64,000 bases of DNA from an uncultured Oscillospiraceae bacterium. Its GTDB lineage: Bacteria > Bacillota > Clostridia > Oscillospirales > Ruminococcaceae. The DNA lies in assembly GCA_934513685.1 (NCBI GenBank), contig CAKSWY010000010.1, forward strand, positions 14,276 to 78,275, read 5' to 3'. Positions 1-7,359 of this stretch are shown in pieces. The first letter of the stretch is position 1, and the number at the start of each line of letters is the position of its first letter. The position numbers and the translations under genes are program-made. The notes beneath the pieces are model-generated. The model searched no databases. It had not been told where the DNA came from and was given only the letters and a program-made list of their open reading frames with translations.

Positions 1-898
1 TGCTTTTGCTCCGAAGGCACTCCCGCAGGCGGAACAGCCCATTCCAAAGCTCGATGCTGCAGATCGCGATGGTTGCAATCACGACCTGCGGTTTGATGTG
101 GTAACCCAGCATGGTAAGCAGACCGATCGCACCCCACAGGCACGCCTTTCGCCAGCCCTTCTGCTGTTTTTGCCGCGTATAGAGATACAGAATTGCAATG
201 GGGAAAATCAGCGCGGTGGAATCCGAATAAGGAATCGACACCCACGGCGACAGCCCCACCAGCAGGACGTACAGTCCCCAGGCTGCCATGGCCGCCTTTT
301 CATCCTTTAACATATTCCGGGTCGTTCCGTACAAAAGAAGTCCGCTCGCCCAGGAGAGCAGGCACTGCACCAGCACAATGCCAAAGCTCGGGGCAATGTG
401 CAGCCAGCGAAACAGCCGGATCTCATTGGAATACAAAAGCAGCAGCACAAGGTTGTTTGGGTATGTGGAGTAGTACCAGTTGTAATCCTTCAGGCTTTCT
501 CCGTTCGCCAGGATAACCGCAGACTTCATGATGGTTCCGGCGTCCCATCCCGTTTGAAAGTAGTACCCGCGGACCCACAGCACCTGAAGCACGAGAAACA
601 CCAGACTCACGGCCAGAAAGCCCCAGCCTTTTCCGGCCTGCTTTTCCTGCTTTCGCTCCGGTTTCGCCGCCAGGCAGCAAAAGCCGGCCACCAAAATCAG
701 GCTCACCGCAAACATCAGCAGCCCCGTCGGCTTTTCCAGGTCTTTGTCGTGGTATTGAACCGCCCCGGCCGTCAGGCACAAAATCAGAATCAGGGCCATT
801 GCCGCCCCGTAAACACCGTACAGAATACGGTTCAAAAAGCGCTCGCTCCACAGCGGCGTGCCGAATTTTATTCGCCTGCTCAGTTCCGGTTTGAGCAT
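1..898 (-). CDS. GT-C-like integral membrane glycosyltransferase, 3-prime end outside window (partial)
   Basis: Reading the minus strand from the ATG at 898 gives 299 codons with no stop before the window edge, so the C-terminus is missing. The protein has several long hydrophobic segments (about residues 20-40, 55-72, 84-100 and more) and an early extracytoplasmic stretch GYYFQTGWDAG, the usual place for a catalytic acidic residue in GT-C fold mannosyl/arabinosyl-transferases that use polyprenyl-phosphate sugars. A GAGGGGAG ribosome binding site lies just upstream. Base composition is lower in GC than the neighbouring glycolysis genes, hinting at variable envelope biosynthesis DNA. It could also be a membrane protein of unknown function; the exact donor and acceptor cannot be read from the sequence. 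Confidence 0.6.
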   Translation of the reverse strand, partial: MLKPELSRRIKFGTPLWSERFLNRILYGVYGAAMALILILCLTAGAVQYHDKDLEKPTGLLMFAVSLILVAGFCCLAAKPERKQEKQAGKGWGFLAVSLVFLVLQVLWVRGYYFQTGWDAGTIMKSAVILANGESLKDYNWYYSTYPNNLVLLLLYSNEIRLFRWLHIAPSFGIVLVQCLLSWASGLLLYGTTRNMLKDEKAAMAAWGLYVLLVGLSPWVSIPYSDSTALIFPIAILYLYTRQKQQKGWRKACLWGAIGLLTMLGYHIKPQVVIATIAICSIELWNGLFRLRECLRSKS

Positions 899-951
899 AA
901 CGTTCACTCTCCCCTCATCGGGAACTTCCAGCATTCTTCCTACGATCGTAC

Positions 952-1010
952 AAAAAAGCGATGCCGTCCCCGGCTGCCTGCTATTATAGCACACTCGCCG
1001 GGAACGGCAT
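952..1010. terminator. Bidirectional hairpin terminator after gpmI
   Basis: Arms at 961-974 and 997-1010 pair over 13 of 14 positions. Minus-strand transcripts then reach a U-run (952-957), and plus-strand transcripts reach one at 1013-1021. The loop holds the -10 element of the next gene. Confidence 0.8.
979..991 (-). promoter_or_regulatory. Extended -10 promoter for the glycosyltransferase inside the terminator loop
   Basis: The minus strand reads TGCTATAAT (983-991), a perfect -10 with the TGn extension. The whole 13-mer TGCTATTATAGCA is nearly symmetric, so the plus strand also reads TGCTATTAT. No good -35 is visible, as expected for an extended -10 promoter. Confidence 0.55.
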
Positions 1011-1043
1011 ATGTTTTTTTTAAGCTTCAGAAAGTCCTCTGCA

Positions 1044-2567
1044 TCACACAAACAGGCTCTTGCCCGTCATCTCTTCGGGCTGGGGCAACTCCATCAGCTG
1101 AAGCAGCGTGGGGGCCAGATCGGCCAGAACGCCGCCCTCCCGCAGCTTCACATCGCCGCAGTTGATGGCCAGCAGGGGCACGGGGTTGGTGGTGTGGGCG
1201 GTGAACGGCTCGCCGTCCGGCTCGTACATCTTGTCGGCGTTGCCATGGTCGGCGGTGAGCAGCACCGCGCCGCCCGCGGCCACCACGGCGTCGATGACCT
1301 CGCCTGCGGCCTTGTCCACGGCTTCCACGGCCTTGACGGCTGCGTCAAAGATGCCGGTGTGGCCCACCATGTCGCAGTTTGCGAAGTTCAGGATGATCAT
1401 GTCGTACTTGCCGCTCTCGATGCGCTTTTTGCACTCATCCGCCACCAGGTAGGCGCTCATCTCCGGCTGGAGGTCGTAGGTGGCCACCTTCGGGCTGGGA
1501 ATCACGCAGCGGTCCTCGCCCTCAAAGGGGGCCTCGCGGCCGCCGTTGAAGAAGAAGGTCACATGGGCGTACTTCTCGGTCTCGGCAATGCGCAGCTGGG
1601 TCTTGCCGTGGGCTGCCACATACTCGCCCAGCACGTTGGTGAGGGGCACGGGCGGATAGGCCACCTCCACGTTGGGCATGGTGGCATCGTACTGGGCCAT
1701 GCACACATACTGCACGGGAATGCGGCCCAGCTTGCGCTCAAAGCCGGTGAAGGCATCGTCCACAAAGGCGCGGGTGATCTCCCGGGCGCGGTCGGGGCGG
1801 AAGTTGGTGAACACAATGGTGTCCCCCGCCTGCACGCGGCCGCCCTCGCAGGTGATACAGGGCAGCACGAACTCGTCGGTCACGTCCTTGTCGTAGCTGG
1901 CCTGAATGGCGGCGATGGGGTCGGCAAACTTCTCGCCCTCGCCGTACACAAAGGCAGCGTAGGCCTTCTCCACGCGGTCCCAGCGGTTGTCGCGGTCCAT
2001 AGCGTAATAGCGGCCCACCACGGTGGCAATCTTGCCTACGCCCAGCTGAGACAGCTTCTTCTGGATCTCACCCAGGAACTCCTTGCCGGAGTGGGGGTCG
2101 GTGTCGCGGCCGTCCATGATGCAATGGACGTAGATCTCCTTCGCGCCCAGGTCCTTGGCCATATCCAGCAGGCCGAACAAATGGTCAATGTGGCTGTGCA
2201 CACCGCCGTTGCCGGTCAGGCCCATAAAGTGAATGGCCTTGCCCGCATCAATGGCGGCCTTCATGTTGCGCACCAGAACCTCATTCTTGCGCATGCTGCC
2301 GTCCCTGATGCTCTTGGTGATGAGGGTGAGCTGCTGGTACACGATGCGGCCCGCACCGATGTTGGTGTGGCCCACCTCGCTGTTGCCCATCTGGCCGTCG
2401 GGCAGGCCCACGTCCATGCCGGAGGCCCCGATGGTGGTGTGGGGGTACTGGGCAAACAGCCGGTCCAGATTGGGCTTTTTCGCCGCCACAATGGCGTTGC
2501 CATAGGTCTGGTCCGGCACCCAGCCAAACCCATCCAGGATGCAGAGCATTACAGGTTTCTTTGCCAT
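1044..2567 (-). CDS. gpmI: 2,3-bisphosphoglycerate-independent phosphoglycerate mutase
   Basis: This enzyme interconverts 3-phosphoglycerate and 2-phosphoglycerate in the cytosol using two Mn ions and a phosphoserine intermediate. The 507-residue length is typical. The N-terminal metal motif LDGFGW and the nucleophile Ser63 in MGNSEVGH are present, as is the C-terminal metal-binding TADHGNAD. I start at the ATG at 2567 because AAGGAG lies 10 nt upstream; a TTG three codons earlier sits too close to that site. It is the last gene of the minus-strand run pgk, tpiA, gpmI, so three consecutive steps of lower glycolysis are grouped. A strong terminator follows. Confidence 0.97.
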   Translation of the reverse strand: MAKKPVMLCILDGFGWVPDQTYGNAIVAAKKPNLDRLFAQYPHTTIGASGMDVGLPDGQMGNSEVGHTNIGAGRIVYQQLTLITKSIRDGSMRKNEVLVRNMKAAIDAGKAIHFMGLTGNGGVHSHIDHLFGLLDMAKDLGAKEIYVHCIMDGRDTDPHSGKEFLGEIQKKLSQLGVGKIATVVGRYYAMDRDNRWDRVEKAYAAFVYGEGEKFADPIAAIQASYDKDVTDEFVLPCITCEGGRVQAGDTIVFTNFRPDRAREITRAFVDDAFTGFERKLGRIPVQYVCMAQYDATMPNVEVAYPPVPLTNVLGEYVAAHGKTQLRIAETEKYAHVTFFFNGGREAPFEGEDRCVIPSPKVATYDLQPEMSAYLVADECKKRIESGKYDMIILNFANCDMVGHTGIFDAAVKAVEAVDKAAGEVIDAVVAAGGAVLLTADHGNADKMYEPDGEPFTAHTTNPVPLLAINCGDVKLREGGVLADLAPTLLQLMELPQPEEMTGKSLFV

Positions 2568-2723
2568 AAGGTCCAATCTCCTTGCGTCAAACGCGCTTGT
2601 ATGGCCGGGGCCTTTCCCACCCCGCGGCCAGACGCCCCCGGCGGCGCGCTGTTTCGGCCGCCGGCAAGATGGGCCGGGCAGGCACTGCGCCCGCCCGGCC
2701 CGGGCTTTTTATGTCGGAAGGGT

Positions 2724-3494
2724 TCAGCCCTCGGTGGCTGCCTTCACGATGGCGGCGAACTTCTCCGCCTTCAGGGCGGCGCCGCCGATCAGGCCGCCGT
2801 CCACGTCGGGCTTGCTCAACAGCTCGGCGGCGTTGCCGTCGTTCATGCTGCCGCCGTACTGCACGGTGGTGGCCTTGGCCACGGCCTCGCCGTACAGCTC
2901 GCCGATCACCTTGCGGATGGCGGCGCAGACCTCCTGGGCCTGGTCGGCGGTGGCGGTGCGGCCGGTGCCGATGGCCCACACAGGCTCATAGGCGATGACA
3001 ATGCGGCTCATCTCTTCGGTAGTCACGCCAGAGAGGGCGATCTTGGTCTGCATGCGCACCAGCTCTTCGGTCACGCCCAGTTCGCGCTGGGCCAGGTTCT
3101 CGCCCACGCACACGATGACCTTCAGCCCGGCAGCCAGGGCGGCCTTGGTGCGCTTGTTCACGGTCTCGTCGGTCTCGGCGAAGTACTGGCGGCGCTCGGA
3201 ATGGCCGGTGATGACGTACTCCACGCCCAGATCCACCAGCATGTCGGCGCTGATCTCGCCGGTGAAGGCGCCGCTCTTCTCAAAGTGAACGTTCTCAGCG
3301 CCCACATGGATGTTGGTGCCCTTGCACTTGGCCACCGCCGTCACCAGGTCGGTGAAGGGGGTGCAGATGACCACCTCACACCCGGCGTCCTTCACGGCGG
3401 GGATCAGCTCGTCGATGAGGGCATTGGCCTCGGTGGCGGTCTTGTTCATTTTCCAGTTGCCGGCGATGATGGCTTTGCGGTTCTGCTTATCCAT
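2724..3494 (-). CDS. tpiA: Triosephosphate isomerase
   Basis: TIM-barrel enzyme converting dihydroxyacetone phosphate to glyceraldehyde 3-phosphate. At 256 residues it matches the family. Catalytic residues are visible: Asn13 and Lys15 in GNWKMN, His98 in TGHSERR and Glu170 in AYEPVWAIGTG. The ATG at 3494 follows GAGGAA with 8 nt spacing; the longer open frame upstream has no such site. It lies between pgk and gpmI. A hairpin terminator separates it from pgk, so pgk may be made in excess over tpiA and gpmI, or read-through may feed the downstream pair. Confidence 0.97.
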   Translation of the reverse strand: MDKQNRKAIIAGNWKMNKTATEANALIDELIPAVKDAGCEVVICTPFTDLVTAVAKCKGTNIHVGAENVHFEKSGAFTGEISADMLVDLGVEYVITGHSERRQYFAETDETVNKRTKAALAAGLKVIVCVGENLAQRELGVTEELVRMQTKIALSGVTTEEMSRIVIAYEPVWAIGTGRTATADQAQEVCAAIRKVIGELYGEAVAKATTVQYGGSMNDGNAAELLSKPDVDGGLIGGAALKAEKFAAIVKAATEG

Positions 3495-3555
3495 AAGAAG
3501 TTCCTCACTCTTCTGTTTTGATTCGGTGCGTTCTGTGCAGCCGGGTTTTCCGTCA

Positions 3556-3591
3556 AAAGAAAAAGGTGCGGCGGCGGTCGGCCGCCGCACC
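3556..3591 (-). terminator. Terminator between pgk and tpiA
   Basis: An 11-bp GC-rich stem with a 4-5 nt loop (3565-3591) is followed on the minus strand by TTTTTCTTTT. It lies after the pgk stop and before the tpiA ribosome binding site, so it probably attenuates rather than fully insulates. Confidence 0.8.
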
Positions 3592-3610
3592 AGAAACGCG
3601 GGACAAAAAA

Positions 3611-4822
3611 TCAGTTGTTGGCAATGCAGGCGATGCCGGGCAGCTCCTTGCCCTCCAGGTACTCCAGGCTGGCGCCGCCGCCGGTGGAGATGTGGGTCAT
3701 CTTGTCGGCAAAACCCAGCTGCATCACGGCAGCCGCGCTGTCGCCGCCGCCGATGACGGTGGTGGCATCCGCCTCGGCCATGGCCTTGGCCACAGCCAGG
3801 GTGCCGGCCGCCAGAACCGGGTTCTCAAACACGCCCATGGGGCCGTTCCACACCACGGTCTTGCTGGCCTGCACGGCCTCGGCAAACAGCTTGGCGGTCT
3901 CGGGGCCGATGTCGCAGCCTTCCATATCGGCGGGAATGGCGGTGACCGGCACGGTCAAGGTTTCAATGTTGGGGTTGTCGATGGGGTCGGGGAAGCTCTT
4001 GACGCAGACGGTATCCACCGGCAGCAGCAGCTTCACGCCCTTGGCGGCAGCCTTGTCCATCATCTCTTTGCAGTAGGCCAGCTTCTCGTCGTCGCACAGG
4101 CTCTGGCCGATCTCATAGCCCTGGGCCTTCAGGAAGGTGTAGGCCATGCCGCCGCCGATGATCAGGGTATCCACCTTTTCCAGCAGGTTAGAAATCACGT
4201 TCAGCTTGTCGGCCACCTTGGCGCCGCCCAGAATGGCGGTGAAGGGGCGCACGGGGGCGTTCACGGCGTTGCCCAGGTACTCAATCTCCTTGCCCATCAG
4301 GTAGCCCACGGCGGTGGTCTTGACGTAATCGGTCACACCGGCGGTGGAGCAATGGGCGCGGTGGGCGCTGCCGAAGGCATCGTTCACATACACATCGGCC
4401 AGGCTGGCCAGCTCTTTGCTGAACTCAGGCAGGTTCTTGGTTTCTTCCTTGCGGAAGCGGGTGTTCTGCAGCAGCACCACGTCACCGTCCTTCATGGCGG
4501 CCACGGCAGCCTTGGCGTTCTCGCCCACCACGGTGTCGTCGTCTGCAAAGGTGACGGGCTGGCCCAGCAGCTCGCTCAGGCGCACAGCCACGGGGGCCAG
4601 GCTGAACTTTGCCTCGGGGCCGTTCTTGGGCTTGCCCAGATGGCTGCACAGGATGACCTTGCCGCCGTCGGCAATGAGCTTCTTGATGGTGGGCAGGGCG
4701 GCGACAATGCGGTTGTCGTTGGTGATGACCCCGTCCTTCATGGGCACGTTGAAATCGCAGCGAACCAGCACGCGCTGGCCCTTCACATTGATGTCGTCTA
4801 CGGTCACTTTACCTAAACCCAT
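3611..4822 (-). CDS. pgk: Phosphoglycerate kinase
   Basis: Transfers phosphate from 1,3-bisphosphoglycerate to ADP, the first ATP-yielding step of glycolysis. The 403-residue length is normal. The substrate-binding N-terminal RCDFNVP motif, the HLGKP motif, the GGAKVADK segment and the C-terminal nucleotide-binding GGGDSAAAV and STGGGASLE signatures are all present. The start at 4822 follows GGAAGGAG by about 10 nt; upstream in-frame ATGs lie in the promoter and leader and have no ribosome binding site. It heads the pgk-tpiA-gpmI run and has its own promoter at 4974-5002, giving a leader of roughly 145 nt. Confidence 0.97.
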   Translation of the reverse strand: MGLGKVTVDDINVKGQRVLVRCDFNVPMKDGVITNDNRIVAALPTIKKLIADGGKVILCSHLGKPKNGPEAKFSLAPVAVRLSELLGQPVTFADDDTVVGENAKAAVAAMKDGDVVLLQNTRFRKEETKNLPEFSKELASLADVYVNDAFGSAHRAHCSTAGVTDYVKTTAVGYLMGKEIEYLGNAVNAPVRPFTAILGGAKVADKLNVISNLLEKVDTLIIGGGMAYTFLKAQGYEIGQSLCDDEKLAYCKEMMDKAAAKGVKLLLPVDTVCVKSFPDPIDNPNIETLTVPVTAIPADMEGCDIGPETAKLFAEAVQASKTVVWNGPMGVFENPVLAAGTLAVAKAMAEADATTVIGGGDSAAAVMQLGFADKMTHISTGGGASLEYLEGKELPGIACIANN

Positions 4823-4973
4823 AGTTCCATTTCTCCTTCCAAGGTCGGGGCAGTGCCCCGGTGTTGCGGCATATTTTGCGCTTGCCCGGCCCGGCTGCCA
4901 GCCCGTTTTGAGTTGGGCCCCGGTGCGCAGGGCGTGAGGAAGCCGGGGCAGCCCTGCCGCCCCATACAGCTTC

Positions 4974-5002
4974 ATTATAAGCAATCGGAACGGGTTTCGC
5001 AA
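4974..5002 (-). promoter_or_regulatory. pgk promoter
   Basis: Minus strand TTGCGA (4997-5002), a 17-bp spacer and a perfect TATAAT (4974-4979). Confidence 0.75.
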
Positions 5003-5189
5003 GTGATTTTTGACATATTTTTAACGATTTCCGGAAGTTGCTCAAAACCGTCCTTCGCTGCAGGTTTTGCACCGCCTGCCGGGCGGCCCCGGTGTTTTTG
5101 CGAACGTGGCGGCCCCCGCATAGCCGGCCCCGGTTCTGCGCACACTAATCCGGGCCCTGCATCACACCGGGAAAGGAGGACTGCGGGCG

Positions 5190-5603
5190 TTGCTTTGCTA
5201 CGAAACCTTCGTTACGTTCTGCCTGGGGGCCGCGGGGTACGGCGGGTTGGAATGCCTGTACCGCGGCCGTACCCATTGGACCATGCTGTGTGCGGGCGGG
5301 CTGTGCCTGCTGGCCCTGCAGGCGCTGAACCGCCGCCTGGCCGGGCGGCCGCTGGCCCTTCGCTGCCTGGCCGGGGCGGGCTTCATCACCGGGTTTGAGC
5401 TGGCCGTCGGCCTTTTGTGCAACCGGCTGCTGGGCTGGCGCGTGTGGGATTACTCCGCCCAGTGGGGCAATTTGTGGGGGCAGGTGTGCCCACGGTTTTC
5501 CGCCTACTGGTATCTGCTGTGTCTGGCACTGCTGCCCGTGCTGGACCGGGCCGACCTTCGCCCCCGGCCCGGCCGCCGCCCGCCAAGCGCCGAACGCCGC
5601 TGA
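5190..5603 (+). CDS. Putative ABC-transporter type IV (CmpB-like) membrane protein
   Basis: A 137-residue integral membrane protein with about four hydrophobic segments. The stretch WRVWDYSAQWGNLWGQVCPRF is characteristic of the PF06541 family (putative ABC-transporter type IV, CmpB-like), small Firmicutes membrane proteins of unknown function despite the name. AAAGGAGG at 5171-5178 places the likely start at the TTG at 5190. No ATPase or permease partner is adjacent, so transport activity should not be assumed. The C-terminal tail is rich in Arg and Pro. It stands alone between the pgk promoter and the divergent end of the SGNH hydrolase. Confidence 0.7.
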   Translation: MLCYETFVTFCLGAAGYGGLECLYRGRTHWTMLCAGGLCLLALQALNRRLAGRPLALRCLAGAGFITGFELAVGLLCNRLLGWRVWDYSAQWGNLWGQVCPRFSAYWYLLCLALLPVLDRADLRPRPGRRPPSAERR

Positions 5604-5618
5604 ACGCCGGCCGCCGCA

Positions 5619-5675
5619 CAAAAAAACGCGCGGCCCTGCCCGCCGGGAAGCTCCCGGCAGCCATCGGCCGCGCGT
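5619..5675. terminator. Bidirectional terminator shared by convergent genes
   Basis: Ten-bp outer stem ACGCGCGGCC/GGCCGCGCGT (5626-5635 and 5666-5675) with an inner GC hairpin. A-run 5619-5625 gives seven U residues to minus transcripts; plus transcripts meet a weaker TATCTTTTCTT tract. Confidence 0.8.
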
Positions 5676-5811
5676 GTATCTTTTCTTGGTTTAACCAGTC
5701 TGTTTGAACAGGCCGGATCGTTTTAACCGGCTTGCATGGTTTGAAAGCGGGCCTCCCGGTGCAGGCCCTGCCGTTTTGGCAAAAGCGCTGCACGCTCGCC
5801 CCCGCAGCGCC

Positions 5812-6768
5812 TTACCCCATATAATAGGCGCTGCCCTTGGCCCAGGGGTTGTCTTTGGAATAGACGGTGTGGGTGCACAGGAAGTTCACCCACGCCGGGT
5901 AGCCGCTGCTGGCGGTAAAGTGCACACCATCGCCCTCCGCGTAATCCGCGTTCAGGTCGCCGTTTTCGTCCGCCATGGCCCCGTACAGGTCCAGGAACGA
6001 GCAGCCCTTTTCCAACGCCAGCTTAGCCAGCCGCACATTCACCGCCTGCACCTTGCTCTTTTCCAGGCCGGGCCGGGTCTCCACAGCCTTGGCCTGCACC
6101 GGCGGCACCGCCTGTACATAAATCAGGGTATCGGGCAGGCGGCTCTTCAGCTCATCCAACATCCGGCCGTAGTAGGCGATGAAGTTGTCCTCCGCGCCGT
6201 CGTTCACCAGGGTGTTGGTGCCCAGCAGAATATACAGCTTGGCGGGCTGGCGGGCCGCCAGCACATCCAGCGGCACCTCGCTGCCCCGCTCCGGGTGGTT
6301 CACGGCGGTGCCGTCCACCACGGTTTTTGGGGTCAGGCCCACATAGCCGCAGATCAGCGCCCCTTGCATCTCCACATTGTACTCGGTAAATCCCTCGGTG
6401 ATGCTGTCGCCCAGGAAGGCTGCATCCGAGAAATAGCTGGTGTCCACCCGGCCGCACTCCGGCAGGGCCATCAGGTCGTAATCGGTGGAGCGGATGGTGT
6501 AATCCTTGGTCTGAATGGCCGGGCCGGTCACGGACCAGACTTCCTTGTTCACCGTCACCTGCATGGGCAGCGGGGCCAGCACGGTGCTGGTCTGCTCCGG
6601 CTCCAGACTGTCGTCCTGCTTGCCCTTTTCGTCAAACAGGCTGAGGATCAGGGTAATGATGCCCGCCAGCACCAGAATGCACACGGCCGCGCACACAAAG
6701 CGCAGGCGGCGCTGCATCCGGCGCTTTTTGCGCCGGGCGTAATACATGGATTCATTGGAACTTCTCAT
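5812..6768 (-). CDS. Membrane-anchored SGNH/GDSL hydrolase
   Basis: A 318-residue protein with a very basic N-terminus (YARRKKRRMQRRLR), one transmembrane helix (about residues 27-45) and an extracytoplasmic SGNH esterase domain. The family blocks are visible: GDSITEGF with the nucleophile Ser, GTNTLVND as block III, and DGVHFTASG holding the Asp-x-x-His dyad. Such enzymes deacylate or acylate envelope polymers; the substrate here is unknown. The start at 6768 is chosen because upstream frame lacks a ribosome binding site, though the GGGAAAG site is only moderate and the ATG seven codons later is an alternative. It converges on the CmpB-like gene. Confidence 0.8.
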   Translation of the reverse strand: MRSSNESMYYARRKKRRMQRRLRFVCAAVCILVLAGIITLILSLFDEKGKQDDSLEPEQTSTVLAPLPMQVTVNKEVWSVTGPAIQTKDYTIRSTDYDLMALPECGRVDTSYFSDAAFLGDSITEGFTEYNVEMQGALICGYVGLTPKTVVDGTAVNHPERGSEVPLDVLAARQPAKLYILLGTNTLVNDGAEDNFIAYYGRMLDELKSRLPDTLIYVQAVPPVQAKAVETRPGLEKSKVQAVNVRLAKLALEKGCSFLDLYGAMADENGDLNADYAEGDGVHFTASSGYPAWVNFLCTHTVYSKDNPWAKGSAYYMG

Positions 6769-6870
6769 TCTGCTTTCCCACCCAGCGGGGCCGCCCTGCC
6801 GGGGCCCCGCCCTCTCGTTGTAAGAATCGAACGTGTGCCGCGCGGCCGGCCGCGGCCCCCAAAAGGGGAA

Positions 6871-6908
6871 CAAAAGCGCCCGGCCCCCGCAGGATGGGGA
6901 ACCGGGCG
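6871..6908 (-). terminator. Terminator of the 29-residue peptide gene
   Basis: Stem of CGCCCGG plus CCCC pairs (6876-6908) followed on the minus strand by CTTTTGTT. It lies about 100 nt after the small peptide stop and before the SGNH hydrolase gene. Confidence 0.6.
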
Positions 6909-7004
6909 TCCACATTCAAAAAGGTTCACCGCGCCCGGGCACACAGCTGCCCTGGCCGCCCCCTCCGCAGAGGGGCAGCCGCTCGCTGCATCGGGGCAGT
7001 CGGC

Positions 7005-7094
7005 TCAGCGCTCCGCCCGAAGGCAGTACAGCCGCACCGGGATGCTGAGTACCGCAAACAGCAGCCCGCAGGTGATGGCCATCAGAGAATACAT
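7005..7094 (-). CDS. 29-residue single-span membrane peptide
   Basis: Minus-strand ATG at 7094 opens a 29-codon frame whose product is almost entirely one hydrophobic helix (SLMAITCGLLFAVLSIPV) followed by a basic tail (RLYCLRAER). An ideal AAAGGAGG lies 7 nt upstream, a TGGACA-17-TATAGT promoter stands at 7124-7152 and a terminator follows at 6871-6908, so the unit looks like a complete independent gene rather than chance. The function is unknown; comparable micro-proteins act as subunits or regulators of transporters and kinases. It has no obvious partner in the same transcript. Confidence 0.6.
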   Translation of the reverse strand: MYSLMAITCGLLFAVLSIPVRLYCLRAER

Positions 7095-7123
7095 GGCGAT
7101 TCCTCCTTTGCCTTATGTCTCTT

Positions 7124-7152
7124 ACTATAAAGGATACGATGGAAAATGTCCA
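7124..7152 (-). promoter_or_regulatory. Promoter of the 29-residue peptide gene
   Basis: Minus strand TGGACA (7147-7152), 17-bp spacer, TATAGT (7124-7129), about 30 nt before the start codon. Confidence 0.65.
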
Positions 7153-7241
7153 GATATTTCAAAGATTTTCAAAAATGAAGCCCGGCTTTTTTACGCTCTG
7201 AACGGGCACCGCGCCCTGTGTGCCCGCCGGCCGCCGCTTCG

Positions 7242-7270
7242 TTGACAAGCTCTCTGCCGCATTCTATAAT
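7242..7270 (+). promoter_or_regulatory. Consensus promoter of cardiolipin synthase
   Basis: TTGACA (7242-7247), 17-bp spacer and TATAAT (7265-7270): a perfect consensus sigma-A promoter about 90 nt before the start codon. Confidence 0.85.
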
Positions 7271-7359
7271 AATAAAATACAATTTGTATGATTTTGGCAG
7301 CGCATCGTTCAAAAGGCGGTACGGTCTGCCCGTTTCCCTTCGGGTAGGAAAGGCGTTTC

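Noticed and set aside
423..851. A 142-codon minus-strand frame near the window start
   Set aside because: It lies in a different frame inside the membrane glycosyltransferase gene, which has a proper start, ribosome binding site and hydrophobic helices.
1011..3521. An 836-codon plus-strand open frame antisense to gpmI and tpiA
   Set aside because: It is a shadow frame: composition is rich in His, Gly, Ala and Val from reading GC-rich coding DNA backwards, it has no family motif or ribosome binding site, and the minus strand encodes two clear glycolytic enzymes.
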